Shown in pieces: positions 30,905 through 42,584 of a DNA stretch of 64,000 nt; position 1 is the stretch's first letter, and each line of letters opens with the position of its first letter. Below the pieces are notes generated by a model. The model did not search any database and had not been told where the DNA came from. It saw nothing but the letters and a program-made list of their open reading frames with translations. Both the position numbers and the translations under genes were made by a program. The stretch spans positions 434,001 through 498,000 of the forward strand of contig JAJHZJ010000009.1 of assembly GCA_023548195.1 (NCBI GenBank). The letters are read 5' to 3'. The stretch is from Bettongia penicillata ogilbyi (lineage: Eukaryota; Chordata; Mammalia; Diprotodontia; Potoroidae).

Positions 30905-31135
30905 GGCTGAGAGAGGATTTCGAGAAGTTCGAAAGTTTTTATTTGACAGAAAAGATTGAGATTTAGAGAGGTAAAAAAGTGTGCCCAAGGACACATAGGG
31001 AAAAGTGGTAGAATCTGGATTCCAATTCAATTCTTCTGATTTCGAATCTTTACAGAGGATGAAAATTAGCTCCAGAGACTTTGAAGTGACTTGCCCACAA
31101 AGTAAACACAGATGGGGGTTCTATTCTCCTTTGCT
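30905..31135 (-). repeat. MIR-type SINE fragments
   Basis: gattgagatttagagaggta, gtgcccaaggacacataggg, agaatctggattccaattca, then a second fragment gaggatgaaaattagctcca with ttgaagtgacttgcccacaa. Confidence 0.5.
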
Positions 31136-31596
31136 TGAGGGTGTGTGAAATCGAGACACCTTCTTTTCCTTTTCTTTAAAAAATAGGACCAGTAGAGGGC
31201 AAAGCACAGGACAGCCACATGGTCTAGTTCAAGTTTAGAATGTAAAGAATTCTCCTAGCTCAACCCAGGGATAGATCTTAATAGCAGTAGTAACATCACA
31301 CAAAACTAAATAGTACAAAAGGTTAGAAAAAATATATGTTGAAAAAAGTTATGCCACTTTTCGAGAGCTGCTTTGTTTTGATGTATTTTAATTGTTTATA
31401 TCCTGGCTAGGTGTCTCAAAAATGAAGTGGTGAGTACCTCTGAGAGTCTCCGTCTAAAGGCTTTGGAATGACGTCAACCTTTCCTTTGGACCATGAAATG
31501 ACTGAAGAGTCTTGAAAGGTCTTTTTCTCAAAGCCATACAGGGTTCTACCAAGTAACTGGATAATAATTTGACATGTCCCCACCTCCAAGATCATC
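31136..31596. other. No recognised feature
   Basis: A+T-rich non-repeat sequence on both strands; a 60-codon minus-strand frame has no motif. Confidence 0.4.
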
Positions 31597-31715
31597 ATAT
31601 TGATTTAAAGCTTGATGGGACCTTAGAAATCATCAAATCAGACTCCCTCATTTTATATGTGAGGAAACTGAGGCCCAACTCATCCAAGGCCACACAGGTA
31701 GGAAGTAGTAGCTCC
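31597..31715 (-). repeat. MIR/THER-type SINE
   Basis: agcttgatgggaccttagaa, ctccctcattttatatgtga, ggaaactgaggcccaactca and ggccacacaggtaggaagta. Confidence 0.7.
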
Positions 31716-32384
31716 TTTGTCCTCTGTTTCTTTTTGCTCTTTTCTTTAACCTCATGCTGCCTGCTGGCTTCCTAAAGGCTATCACTGGATAACACCACAC
31801 CTACACCTAGGTGTATCTAAGGGTTCTCCCTCTTCCTTTTCCACCTCTTTCCATCAAAACTGATGTTCCCTATCTGCAGGTATCAGGAAGAAAATCATCC
31901 GATTAGACTAATTCATACTAATGTGTAAATGAATGGTAGTTGAGGGTTAACCTAAATGACTCTTATTGGTGGAATGCAAGGGAACATGATGGAAACAGAA
32001 TGAAGAATTTTAGGCAGCGCACAAGTGGAATTTGGAGAGAAGAATCTTCTCAGTCAGAACCCACAGAGAACCACTTGTTCTATCTGTTTCTGAGGGCAGG
32101 TCAGAGAGAAGTCTGAGATCATTGCAGATGCCCTTGTTTAACATCTCCTGTACCCCCACTGCTGCTGTTACCCACATTGTCTACACTGCATCCTTGGCCC
32201 TAATGATCTTCACTTACATAGTGCTTCTCCATAATTCCTCATCCTCAAGTGAGACTGCCAGATGTTCACAATATGTGCGTGATTCCACCAGGGTGAGCTC
32301 TGAATATGCACAGAGGTTTTGTCAACGTTTTTTGGTTATTAGTCCAAAGTCCTTTTAAAGTATTGAAATAATGATGGTCTCCCA
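31716..32384. other. No recognised feature
   Basis: About 670 bases; a 108-codon plus-strand frame at 32032-32358 includes a hydrophobic stretch (IVYTASLALMIFTYIVLLH) but there is no start context, splice signal or known relative to support it. Confidence 0.3.
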
Positions 32385-32560
32385 GGTCACATGGCACTAT
32401 GGAGAGAGTACTGGACCAAGGAGTAGCCTATAACCCCTGGCTTTATAATTAACTTTCCAGGCAATCTTGGGCAAGCTATTTCTTCCTTGTAAGCCTCAGT
32501 TTCCTCATCAGTAAAATGAAGGAGGTGGAATGTGATTTTAGAACTAGAAGCACTAACAGT
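32385..32560 (+). repeat. MIR/THER-type SINE
   Basis: tatggagagagtactggacc, caatcttgggcaagctattt, cctcagtttcctcatcagta and ggaggtggaatgtgatttta. Confidence 0.7.
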
Positions 32561-32874
32561 TTTTGATTCTAAGGGGGTGGGAGTGGGAGAATTGTTTCCA
32601 AGACAATGATGAAGCATTTTGTCCTAGGTGAAGGAAACTAGCTTATTAGTGTCTTCCTGGGGGGAGGGTAAAGTGGCAGGACCCTTAGACTTCTCAAACA
32701 CTGCCCAGTGGCCCAACCTTCTCAGCAAGACTGTCTTGCCTTGCATTACTGACTGTAAAGAGCCAATGCAAAGTCCACTCTTTCTTTTCCTTCCAGAAAC
32801 CCAGGTCCATGGTTATTTACATACTTTGGCAGCCTCAACACTTGGGGATCCACAGTGTACTAGGCTCTTTCTCA

Positions 32875-34345
32875 AGCAATGAATGAATGAGACATTTATT
32901 AAGCACTTATGGTACAAAGTGCTGTGCTAAATGCCAGGGATACAAATAGAAAAGGTAGTCCCTTCTTGCAAGGGGTTTACATTCTAATGGATGGAAGAAT
33001 CAGTTCATAAACTACAGACACTTACTAAGCATCTAACGTATGCCAGGTTGTGTTGGTGTTAGGGGACAATGAGAAAGATGAGGCAGTTTCTGCCCTGTAG
33101 GAGAAAGCGACACATGCGCAGAAAGCTACATACGATAGCTGCTTGTTTTTAAAATGTGAATAGTATTTTATTTTTTTCCAATTACATGTAAAGACAATTT
33201 TAAACATTCTATTTTTATGATTTCGAGTTCTAAATTTTTCTCCTCCCTCCCTCCTTCCCATCCCCCTCCACAAGACAGAAAGCAGTCTGATATAGATTAG
33301 ACATGTGCAACCATGTAAAATATATTTCCACATTAGTCATGTACAATATATACTGAAAATAAATATTAGGTAATTTTGAAGGGGAGACATTAGCATTTAG
33401 GAGGGTTGGCAAAACCACCATGGAGGGGGTGGCAGCATCTGAGCAGTTCTTTGAAGGATGCTTGGGATTCTAAAAGGCAAAGATGGGGAGAAAGAGAAGT
33501 CCAGTCATTTGTGTAAAGACAACAGATTGGGGAATGCCATATGCACAACCCCAAGAAAGCCATTTTGGCTGGACCGAACAGTGCAAGAAGGAGAATAGTG
33601 CTTAATGATAGAAAGATAAGTTGGAGCCAGATTGTGAAAGTAGTTAAAGCCTACCAAACAAAAGGGTTTACTTTGGTTCTTGGAAGTAAAAGGGAGACGT
33701 TGGAATTTATTAAGTAGGGGAGTGATATCTTCAGACCTGTGTTTTAGGTAACTGTGTGGAAGATGAATTGGAATGAGGAAGACTGGAGGCAGGTAGAACA
33801 ATTAGGAGGTTATTGCAGCAGATCCAGCAGGGAGATGATAAGAACCTGAGCTTGGGTGATAGGTGAGTAGAGAGCATGGGAGACATGAAGGAGTTACTGT
33901 GATGGTAGAATTGATTAGGCTTGCCAACAAAGAGGCTATGGAAAGGGAGAGAAAATGATTCGTTGTGGATGATTCCAAAGTTTCCAATCTACATTTTTAG
34001 AAGGCTGGTGTTGCCCTTGGCAGAAACAAGGAAATTAGGAAGAAGGTTGAGTTTCTGGAGAAAGGCAATGAGTTCTATTTGGAAATATGCTGAGTTTGAG
34101 ATGCCTACTATCCATCCAATAGTAGATGTCTAATAGAGAGTTGGTGTTGTGGGACTGGACCTCAGGAAGAAGGCTGGGACAAGTCATGTTGATCTAGTAA
34201 TTGTCCTCATAGAGTTGATAAATGAACCCACGGAAGCTAATAAACGTATCACAAGAAAGAGTGTAGCAGAGGAAGAGGAAAACGCTCTGGATAGGAAATG
34301 GTCATTTAAAGGAGAAGGAACAAAATGAAAGCTGTAGGACAGAGG
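32875..34345 (-). repeat. L2 LINE, long fragment, split by an L1 3' end
   Basis: Antisense L2. The 3' end (atttattaagcacttatggt, tacattctaatggatggaag) is followed by a second 3' end-like piece at 33010-33140, an L1 insertion at 33145-33405, and then the ORF2-antisense body: cagacctgtgttttaggtaa, attaggaggttattgcagca, tgagtttgagatgcctacta and gtgggactggacctcaggaa. It is among the longest L2 copies here and has no intact frame. Confidence 0.65.
33145..33405 (-). repeat. L1 3' end inside L2
   Basis: Plus strand: tttttttccaattacatgta, aagacaattttaaacattct, gatttcgagttctaaatttt and cacattagtcatgtacaata, the reversed 3' end of marsupial L1. L2 resumes on the far side. Confidence 0.7.
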
Positions 34346-34999
34346 ATCTAAAGGTTACGTGGACCAGAGTGGATGCCTTCACAAAAGATCTTTCTGAATT
34401 GTCTCAAGCCTCTGGGCTGCCCTGAGCAGTGCTCAGGCCTGACTTGGAAACGAAATCTAGGGAAATGCAAGTCTCCCTCCCTAATGAGACACTTACTACC
34501 AAGACCTAGTTAAGAACCAAAATGCTTATTTTTCCAGACATACCCAATTGGGCTTATGATCTCACCTATTTGGATGTTCCTTCCAGTGATGCAGAACACA
34601 GCCCACCCATGCCAGTCTATACTGTGCAACTCTTATTCATATTCTCCCATGACTTTGCCAAATCAGGGTCTAACTAGCATGCTGGAGGCCATCCTTGATT
34701 TCTCCTGACATGTTTAGGATAGCAGGACAGCTCTTGGTCTATTCCTTTTGTGTCCCTTTAACTCACCATAGGGCCAATGGACCTTGTTTTTCAATAATGC
34801 ATTTGTAACATTTACTAATTTTTTAAACTATTTTTTTATTATTTACTATGGTTCATTGTATCATTAAAAATATTTCTCTGTTTTCATGTTTCTCTATCTC
34901 TCTTTCCCTTCCTTCATTTTATTGGATTGCCCGACTTACAGCTAAGAAGGGCCAAAGATATAACATCTAGTCCAGCTTTCTCATTTGACACGTAAGGCA
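34346..34999. other. No recognised feature
   Basis: About 650 bases with a T-rich middle part. A weak MIR-like end (gccaaagatataacatctag, gtccagctttctcatttgac) is at its right edge. Confidence 0.35.
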
Positions 35000-35240
35000 G
35001 ACTCCTTCCTTCTCTTCTCCCTCCTTCTTTCTCTTTTCTTTCTCTTCTCTGTCACCTTTTTCTTTCTTCCTTTCTATTTTTTCCCATTGACTCTTTTCCC
35101 CCTGTTCTCCATCTTTCTTTTTGTTTTATACCCAAGTAATCTGATACAGTTTGCTCCCAATCTGTATGCAGATTATCCATTTTAGGAAATCACTGTGGCA
35201 AATATTGACTCCCAAGAAAATTTCCCCTCAGTGGCATCCA
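35000..35240 (+). repeat. Unclassified interspersed repeat, copy 1
   Basis: A pyrimidine-rich tract followed by an ordered motif series (acccaagtaatctgatacag, tttgctcccaatctgtatgc, tggcaaatattgactcccaa) that recurs in the same direction at 37862-38085. Not recognised as a named family. Confidence 0.5.
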
Positions 35241-36065
35241 TCACACTTTTCCATCTCTGGTCAAGATGGTTTGTATTCATGGAATGAAAACTATTTTTTT
35301 TAACATCAACCCAAGCAAAATATAACTGGGAAGTCAAGTCTTTGCTTTTATCAAATTAATTTTTGTATCACATCGCTGATTTGAATGATAACAATAAGAG
35401 ATTTTGTTTTAGTAAAGATAATTGAAAGCTGATATATTTGCTGCCTATTAACAGTCTCTGGGACTACACCTGAACTCCCTTGATTTTTACTGATCACCTT
35501 AGATCTCACTCTGATAAACAATTTATAGAGCTTAATCTTAGATAATAACCATACGGGTGATTCGTGATTTCCCAAACCACTACCTACTTCAACATCAAAC
35601 ACAGCATTCTGCTTCCAAGAACAAATCCATAATCCCTGGATCACTTATTTCATTTCCATTTATGAGGGACACTGACCAGAATTTATCTGGTGACAGCTCT
35701 GTGTACATAACCTATATTAAATCCTGGAAGTTACATCATAATCTACATTTATCAGGCCACAAGTATGTACAGCATCTACAGTAAAGATATCAAAGGGGAA
35801 CAGCTACATGAAAACACAAACAGCCTCTCCTGGTGGATAAAGCATTCCTTTGAAGGGGAATCATGCTGCAGCACAAAAGATGTGGGAAGTTTCCAAGGAA
35901 AGCTTGAAGATTCTAGTCAGGATCCCAGCCAGAGACGTACATCTGGGTCTCAGAAGCCAGGGTGATCAGTCTCCATATCAGGTAGGAGGGCAAGCCCCTA
36001 GCAACCAAGAGGATGGTACTTTCATTTAGACCTAGGCAGGACTCAAGATGTCTAGAAATAATCAA
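35241..36065. other. No recognised feature
   Basis: About 820 A+T-rich bases. Open frames of 66-97 codons on both strands overlap and lack any motif. Confidence 0.4.
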
Positions 36066-36069
36066 GAGA

Positions 36070-36215
36070 ACATGATTTTTTTAAATTTTAAATTATTTTA
36101 TTTGTTTTCAGTGTTCAGCAATCCATATATCTTAGATTTTTTTCCCCTCCCTCCCCACTCCCTCCCTGAGATGGCCTACAATCTTACATACGTTCTACAC
36201 ATTATTTAACAAGTG
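36070..36215 (-). repeat. L1 3' end
   Basis: Reversed L1 3' end: ttaaattattttatttgttt, cagtgttcagcaatccatat, C/T-rich tract and gagatggcctacaatcttac. Confidence 0.55.
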
Positions 36216-36464
36216 CCAGAAGGGTTGGAGGCAGGCAGGCCTCCACTGATGAAGTAAGGCAGCCACAGGCTTCTGAGACCATAAGGTTAGACCAAGCTAT
36301 AGTGAAGAAAAATCCTATACATGAAGGTCAAGAGTAAGTGTATAATTGTAAAGGGAAGAGGAAAACTAGTCATGGGCTTGACATGTCCGCACTGGGATGG
36401 GGAGGAAAAATAGTCCATTTCTTGGACTCACGTTAGAAAGGTTTTATGGGGATAGATCAGAGAA
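36216..36464. other. No recognised feature
   Basis: Short non-repeat stretch; contains an aggcaggcaggcctcc local repeat. Confidence 0.35.
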
Positions 36465-36600
36465 TTTCAGCTTTACACTTGGAAAGCAACCTAGGGTCAA
36501 TTAGTTGAGTCTCATTAATTTATAGATAAAGAAATTAAGACCCAGAAAGCGGTTAAGTGACATGTGAATTTAAACAGGTAGTAAGTGACAATGCTAGTGT
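36465..36600 (-). repeat. MIR-type SINE
   Basis: cactt-ggaaagcaacctaggg, ataaagaaattaagacccag and agcggttaagtgacatgtga in antisense order. Confidence 0.6.
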
Positions 36601-36629
36601 TTGGATCCGGGTCCTTTAACCCCAAATTG

Positions 36630-37188
36630 AGCAGTGTTTCTTCAGCTCTACTCTATGATCCAGTCTCTTCCAGTCTTCCTCAAAACATTTCCTCTGTGAA
36701 TGAACTTAAAACATTTCCTATGACTTACTGCCTCAAGTTGAAACTGCCCTGTCTGGTTTTACATAATGTGGCCACACTTTCTTTTTCTAACCCTATTTTG
36801 CATCACTCAGCCTCCACTCCAAACAGACCTATTGCTTCACTCTATTTCAAGGAGTCCATGCTCAACTCAACTCAGTTCTCCTTGTTATCCTTCTGTGTTT
36901 AGTTCCATAGCTCCTAGAAGGTCTTTGTCCTTCTCTACCAAACCAAAGCCTACCTATCCTTCAGGGCCCAACTTGAGACTTAACTACTCTAGCAAGTTCC
37001 CATAGATTGTTCCAACTATACTGATTTCTCTCTTTTCTCTGAAGTTCAACCAGTGCCAATCAACTTGACATTTAATTATTTCTTAATTGTTCCATGTTTT
37101 TTTCCCTAGAATTAAAATTCTCTTGAGGTCAGAGACCATGTCATATACTTCCTTTACACTCCACCTCCCCCCACTAGTGCTTTAGTGG
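36630..37188 (+). repeat. L2 LINE 3' region
   Basis: Sense L2: tctggttttacataatgtgg, ctaccaaaccaaagcctacc, tatccttcagggcccaactt and ctcttgaggtcagagaccat. It ends where the RTE fragment begins. Two overlapping frames (105 and 79 codons) are L2-derived. Confidence 0.6.
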
Positions 37189-37735
37189 GTTGCCAAAATG
37201 GCATCACTATATTGGAGTCAAGGTACAGTGTATTCAACCGTGGCTTATCAGACCGATTGGAGTTTGGAGCACTCTACCATAAGTCAGGCACAAGTGGTCC
37301 ATATGAACATTTGGAGTGAAGAGGTGTCTAAATTTGTGCATCTCAGTTTTCTTCTGAACTACTGCAATTCTATTTCACTCATAGAGCCCAATGACTTCTT
37401 CGATGTGGGCATGCCATGCTGGGTGGTCCTTTACCGGTGTTTCCCACATCACGCAGTCGATTCCAAAGTTCTTCAGAGAGACTGAGTGTCCTTGTATTGC
37501 TTCTTCTGACCACCATGCGAACACCTTCCTTGCATGAGTTCACTGTAAAATAGTCTTTTAAGCAAATGTATGTTTGACATTTGAACAACATAACCAGCCC
37601 ACTGGAGATGTGCTGTTTTCAATAGACTTTGAATGTTTAGGTTTAGATCAAGAAAAGACTTCTGTGTCTGGTACTTTATCTTGTCAGTGATCTTCAGAGT
37701 CTTTGTAAGATTCAGAAGTGCCTAGCATGGCACAG
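37189..37735 (-). repeat. RTE-like LINE, C-terminal ORF fragment
   Basis: The minus strand encodes, across a frameshift, a segment like HGGQKKRYKDTLKVSLKNFG, a motif series typical of the C-terminus of vertebrate non-LTR retrotransposon polyproteins, followed by WETPVKDHPAWHAHIEE. On the plus strand it is visible as cttcagagagactgagtgtc and ccttgtattgcttcttctga. It directly abuts an L2 fragment. Confidence 0.55.
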
Positions 37736-37861
37736 CACAGCACAGCACTGAACTCCTGTTAATCAAGTTGACTGATTTATTTAGGGTGATGGGGTGGGTG
37801 ATTTCAGGAGGTATGTGAGTTTCAGGAGAAAGATATCTGAGTGACAGATATGTAGGAAGAG

Positions 37862-38085
37862 TATTTTCCCTACTTCTCTTTCTTTCCCCATCTCTTTTTC
37901 TTTTTTGCCATCTTCCTTTTTCTCTGTTTATTTCTTCTTCCTTCTCTCCTTTTCTTCCTACACCAAGGGTTTTGACATACAGTTAACTCCCAAGTATTTG
38001 TGTGTAGATTTGCTGTGACAAATACTGACTCCTGGCGGATAAGTTTTCTCTTTGATACCCTTCTGGGTCACCTCCCAACCCACAA
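37862..38085 (+). repeat. Unclassified interspersed repeat, copy 2
   Basis: C/T-rich tract then caccaagggttttgacatac, agttaactcccaagtatttg, tgacaaatactgactcctgg. This is the same order as at 35000-35240, about 2.85 kb away. Confidence 0.5.
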
Positions 38086-38120
38086 TTAAGTTGGTTTTCT
38101 GCTCAGCGAATACAAGTTCT

Positions 38121-38221
38121 ATCTATTCATCCATCCATCCATCCATCCATCCATCTATCCATCCGTCCATCCATCCATCCATCCGTCTATCCGTCTATCT
38201 GTTTATCTGTCTATCTATCTG
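38121..38221. repeat. ATCC/TCTA tetranucleotide microsatellite
   Basis: An atcc run with interruptions (ccgt, ctat) grading into tctatctg units. It ends one base before the head of a SINE. Confidence 0.95.
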
Positions 38222-38335
38222 TTAGCTGGGTAATTTAGTGAATAAAGAGCACAAAAGTTAAGAAGACTTCATATTTGGCATCAGATACTTTGCTGTGTGA
38301 CCCCAGGCAAGTCATTTAACTTTACTTAATCGTAA
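38222..38335 (+). repeat. Family A/MAR SINE, 5' half
   Basis: Head agctgggtaatttagtgaat, then agttaagaagacttcatatt, tgctgtgtgaccccaggcaa. The 3' half is absent. Confidence 0.65.
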
Positions 38336-39049
38336 ATCTTTGTAAACAGAAGGAGGAAAGGAGGAATAAATTGCAGGAGAAATTCATAAACCCCCCATGA
38401 ACATTTTGAAATGGGATAGGCTCTATTCTTTAATCCCAGACTCTAGATCTTCTCAGTCAAGTTCTGCAGCAGCACCTACAAAGCTGGCCCACTTCTTCAC
38501 CTTCTGCTCAGATATCAAGCTTGAGCTTAAAACACTGATCTTGAACTTGTGCCAACTCCCTTCTCCCCTCCCCGCGTCCAGCTAGACTGGAGCAGCTCTG
38601 AGGAGGTGCCCACTCAGACAGTCGGGTTCTGTGTGTGTCTGGAGATTCCACTTTTCTTTGGAAAGCTGTTGCCGAGCCTCCTTCCCCTACTTTTCCAGCT
38701 GTTTCTCTTCCTCATACATCATCTAAAAATAAACATTTCTGGACCGATGCACAGCTGGGGGCAGAAGCCATTTGAAGTGTGTACTTTTGACTTGTTATTT
38801 GGATAACAAATGTTTCCAGGAGCATTTTTTTGTAGTTCAGTATTAATGATGACCAGAATGTGCAGGGATGAGTGTGGACCTCTAGATATCGTCTGACCTT
38901 CCTTGTCTTCATTGTAGCACATCAACCACCATTTGCAAGGGCAGGAGCTCAATAAAAACTACTTGGGATTCTGCCACTCAGTGCCTTGTGAGGCATGCCT
39001 TTTCTATTTGTTTGTTCATTTGTTTTCGAAAGTGGTATTACTTTGTAGG
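38336..39049. other. No recognised feature
   Basis: About 710 bases of non-repeat sequence with somewhat higher G+C near 38550-38700. A 62- and an 85-codon frame overlap without any motif. Confidence 0.4.
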
Positions 39050-39480
39050 GCCTAAAATGCTGGACAAGGAATCAGAAGAAACTTGGGCAGCTAGGTGGCC
39101 CAATGGATAGAGTGGCGGGACTGGTGTAAGGAAGACCTGAGTTCAAATCCAGCCTCACTTACTTGGATGTATGACCCTGGGCAAGTCACTTAACCCTGTT
39201 TGCTTCACTTTCCTCATCTGTAAAATGACCTGCAGAAGGAAATGGCAAACCACTCCAGTATCTTTGCCAAAAAACCCCTCAAACAGGGTCATGAAGAGTT
39301 GGACAAAACTGAAATGACTGAACAATACCGTCCTTGAGTCTGGCTTCAGTTCCTTACTACCCCGGGGAAAGTCACTTAAACTTTCTGAGACTTGGTGTCC
39401 TTAGGTCAGAGTAATTACCACTTCAGGGCTGCTGTGAGGAGGCAGCTGGGGTAATGTGTGTAATGGATTTGAAAACACTA
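39050..39480 (+). repeat. MIR-type SINE, split by a family A SINE
   Basis: Left part aaatgctggacaaggaatca (39055-39086), right part ttgagtctggcttcagttcc, ccccggggaaagtcacttaa, gggctgctgtgaggaggcag. They rejoin around the insertion. Confidence 0.65.
39087..39327 (+). repeat. RTE-tailed SINE (family A), full length
   Basis: One of the best-preserved copies: gggcagctaggtggcccaat, gaagacctgagttcaaatcc, atgaccctgggcaagtcact, gaaggaaatggcaaaccact, ccagtatctttgcc and the tail catgaagagttggacaaaac. Confidence 0.9.
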
Positions 39481-40324
39481 GAAAGGTTTGACTATTATGC
39501 AAATTCAAACAATAAAGCTACAGAAAACTTGTCAGTCAATCGAATATTTCTGAGTACAATGGGGCACGCCTGTCCATCATACTTGGGTGGCACTTTGTAA
39601 AGCTTTTCTGGGGTAACTCCCAGTTACCACTTGCACTGATATATTGTGGGGTAGGCATGAAGGGTTGGGAGCATTAAGACACTTCCATTTAAATCCCAAA
39701 TGGGGAAGACAGGAAGACAAATCCCTTACCATGGATCCATGTATGTGGTTATACATGGATTCTCTACCCAGGAGATAGTAGAGAGGATTGTTCAAGGCTT
39801 AAACTCTGGAGATCAGTCAACAGAGCTTTGGTCTGGAGAGAAATCTGTTTATTCTCTTGTCTCCCTTTTGAGACAGGAAAAATCAAATGAACTGTCAGGT
39901 GAGTATTGGTGACTAGAAAATGTCTAGAAAGCATTGAATCTAAGACAGAATTTCCTTGGAATCCCCATATCAAACATCTTGGGTAGAACCATTGCAAGGA
40001 AGAGAAGGGAGATCCTATTCCCTTGTTCTTTTAAGTTGTTCTAAATGTGTTTTTGTCCCTTGGCCAGTGGGAAGGAAGTTTTTCCTTAGATTGTGCCACC
40101 ATCAGTTTAGCATTTAAGCTATCAAGTGTATTACAATCACAGAATCTGAGAGTTGGACAGATAGTTAAAGAACATCTAGTTCAATGTATTCCCAAACATT
40201 AATAGCCTCTGTAACATTCTTGGTAAGCAGAGCTATTACCAGGGATTTTTGTGCTTTGGGGCAAAGGGAAGGACCATAGAGGATGCTTCCCTTCATCCCA
40301 GGTCTTACCATGCCACTACCCTTA
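39481..40324. other. Mostly unrecognised; short MIR head at 40135-40200
   Basis: cacagaatctgagagttgga with aaagaacatctagttcaatg looks like the antisense start of a MIR/THER SINE. The rest has overlapping open frames of 66-77 codons on both strands with no motif. Confidence 0.35.
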
Positions 40325-40820
40325 TTCAATAAATTGAACTGACTTCCTATTGCCTCTAGAATTAAATGTAAAATCCTCTGTTAGATTTTAAAACCCTTTA
40401 TTTCCATGCCCCAAACCATCTTTTACTTGTCATTCATTCAGATTGGTTTTCTGTCTGTTCTTCACTCACATGAGTCCATCTCTCATCTCCCTCACTTAGA
40501 AATCACTCCTTCTGTATCTCCATCCCATAGAATCTTCTTCTTCCTTCAAGACACAGTGTAACGACCATATTGGAAATGAAGTCTTTCCTTATCCCCTCAG
40601 TTGCTAGAGTCTACCTTCTTAAGCTTCTTTGCATTCCACTACTTTTCTTGTATTCTCTTCATGTTGTACATATTTTCATACATTTGCTGTATATTTTTTC
40701 TATAGCCTTCCCGATTAGAAGCTTTTTGCATTGGGCATGGTTTCAGTCCTTGTTTTTGTATCCCTAGGGCCCAGTGCAGTGCCCAACCCAGAGTAGGTAC
40801 TTACTGATGGATACACTTGC
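40325..40820 (+). repeat. L2 LINE 3' region
   Basis: Sense L2: gacttcctattgcctctaga, attaaatgtaaaatcctctg, tcttcttcttccttcaagac and the 3' end gggcccagtgcagtgcccaa. Confidence 0.65.
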
Positions 40821-40849
40821 CAGACCGGGCAAGCCTACCACAGGATGGT

Positions 40850-41360
40850 GTTATTAGATCTCTCTAAATATCTGTGCCCTGGGGCAAATTCCTCATCCCC
40901 CCACAAATTCTAGTTCTGCTGACAGGCAGTATTCTAGTGTCCCTTTGAAGGGGCCTATTGGATGGAGAACTTACTATCAGTCCCACTTTGAACAACTTTA
41001 ATTATTGGGAGGTTTTTGCATCTGTTGAGCCAAAATCTACTTCTTTGAAAGTCACACCCGTTGTTTCTGGTTCTTCTTTCGGTGCCAAGTAAAGCATGCC
41101 TAATTTCTCTTCAATGTAGCAACCTGTCAGAGACTTGAAGATGGCTATCATGTCCCGCCTAAGGCTCCTGCTCTCCAGTACAAACACCCCTAGTGCTACC
41201 CACCAAGCCTTAGATGATATGGTTCTGAGACCCTTCATTATGCTGGTGGCCCACCTCTGGGTATGTTTTAACTTGTCACTGTGCTTCCAAAAATGAGCCT
41301 AGGTCTGGATGTGATGCATTAGCTGTGGGATGGCTAGACAGAGTGCAATGGGACCCTTGA
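40850..41360 (-). repeat. CR1/L3 LINE fragment
   Basis: Antisense CR1/L3: gttgagccaaaatctacttc, agacttgaagatggctatca, tgtcccgcctaaggctcctg, gacccttcattatgctggtg and cttccaaaaatgagcctagg. The stretch 40850-41010 is weaker. Confidence 0.65.
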
Positions 41361-41384
41361 TCTGAAGGAAGGAAAAAAAGAACT

Positions 41385-41622
41385 CAACATCTGTTAAGAC
41401 GTTGTGCTAGGCAATATTAATTGCTTTATAGATATTATCTCATTTGACCTCACAATCCCCCTGGGAGATAGATGCTATTATAATCTCCATTTTACAGTTG
41501 AGGAAACTGAAGCAAACAAAGGTGAAATGGTTTGCTTGGGGGCACACAACTAGTAAGTGTCTGAATCAGGATTTGAACTCAGGTCCTCTTGACCTAGTGT
41601 TCTATCCACCTAGCTACCCAAG
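41385..41622 (-). repeat. MAR1-like MIR SINE
   Basis: Antisense order: gatattatctcatttgacct, cattttacagttgaggaaac, aggatttgaactcaggtcct and the head ttctatccacctagctaccc. Confidence 0.75.
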
Positions 41623-41638
41623 AATCTATTTAACCTAT

Positions 41639-41902
41639 TTGTTGTTCAGTCATGATAGATGCTTCATGACTCCAGTTGAGAATTTCTTGGAAAATGTACT
41701 AGAATGGTTTGCCACTTCCTTCTCCAGCCCATTTTACAGATGAGGAAAGTGAGGCAAACAGGGTTAAGGGACTTGCCCAGGATCACACATTAGTTGATAA
41801 ATATCTGAGTAGAGATTTGAACTTAAGAAGATTAGTCTGAGAGTGGATTTGAACTCAGGTCTTCCTGGCCACACCGTGCTCTATCCACTGTACCACCTGA
41901 CT
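41639..41902 (-). repeat. RTE-tailed SINE (family A) with a small duplication
   Basis: Full order from tttgttgttcagtcatgata to ctctatccactgtaccacct. The gagatttgaact segment occurs twice (near 41812 and 41844), so the copy is about 30 bases longer than usual. Confidence 0.85.
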
Positions 41903-42221
41903 TCATTGGAATACTATGCTTCTATTAATATTGTTTAAGACCACATAAATTCTTGGAGGCTATATAATAATTATAACCCATATTGTAGTATACTAAGACC
42001 CTCGGGTCCCTTTTACATGTACTGTCATTGTCTAGTTCAGGGGTGGTAAACCTGTAGCCTTGAGGCCACATGTGGTCTTCAAGGTCCTCAAGTGTGACCC
42101 TTTGACTGAATCCAAGCTTCATAGAATAAATCCCCTTAATGAAAGGGCTAGACTCTAGCCCTGTCTTCTCCATCCATCCATCACAGATTCTCAAGAGGGT
42201 AATTAAGAGATCATCTAGTCT

Positions 42222-42397
42222 AGTGGTATCCAACTCAAATAGAAACACCCCTGTGGGCTACATATTGACTTAGAAAAGCCTAAATTAACATTTGTCTAGG
42301 TTTTATTATATTTTTATTTATCTTATTAAACATTTCCCAGTTACATTTTAATCTGCTTTGGCTGAACTCAGTAGATGAGTTTGAAAACTCTGATCTA
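42222..42397 (+). repeat. hAT element (family b), full
   Basis: Starts tagtggtatccaactcaaat, has the interior gtgggctacatattgactta and cagttacattttaatctgct, and ends agtttgaaaactctg. The flanks atctagtc and atctaggt match at 6 of 8 positions, as expected for an old hAT target duplication. Confidence 0.55.
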
Positions 42398-42414
42398 GGT
42401 TAATCAATACCCGA

Positions 42415-42540
42415 GTAGGATCTCTCTCAAAATCCCTGACCAGTGGTCAGCCAGGAGGCATTAGCAGGGAGTTCTCTGCCTCCTAAGAGAGGCAGCCAGG
42501 TTGCTTCTATCTAATTTGTCATTAATTCTAACAGTTTCTT
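42415..42540 (-). repeat. CR1/L3 fragment
   Basis: aatccctgaccagtggtcag, gttctctgcctcctaagaga and ttaattctaacagtttcttg in antisense CR1/L3 order. Confidence 0.5.
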
Positions 42541-42584
42541 GGCTTGTTCTTTATTATTTGGCTTGACTACAGTTACATCCATGC

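Noticed and set aside
32032..32358. 108-codon frame with a hydrophobic segment
   Set aside because: No start context, splice sites or related family. One hydrophobic stretch in a frame of this length is common by chance.
36585..37005. Two overlapping plus-strand frames (105 and 79 codons)
   Set aside because: They lie within a sense L2 fragment whose pyrimidine-rich text has few stops in two frames.
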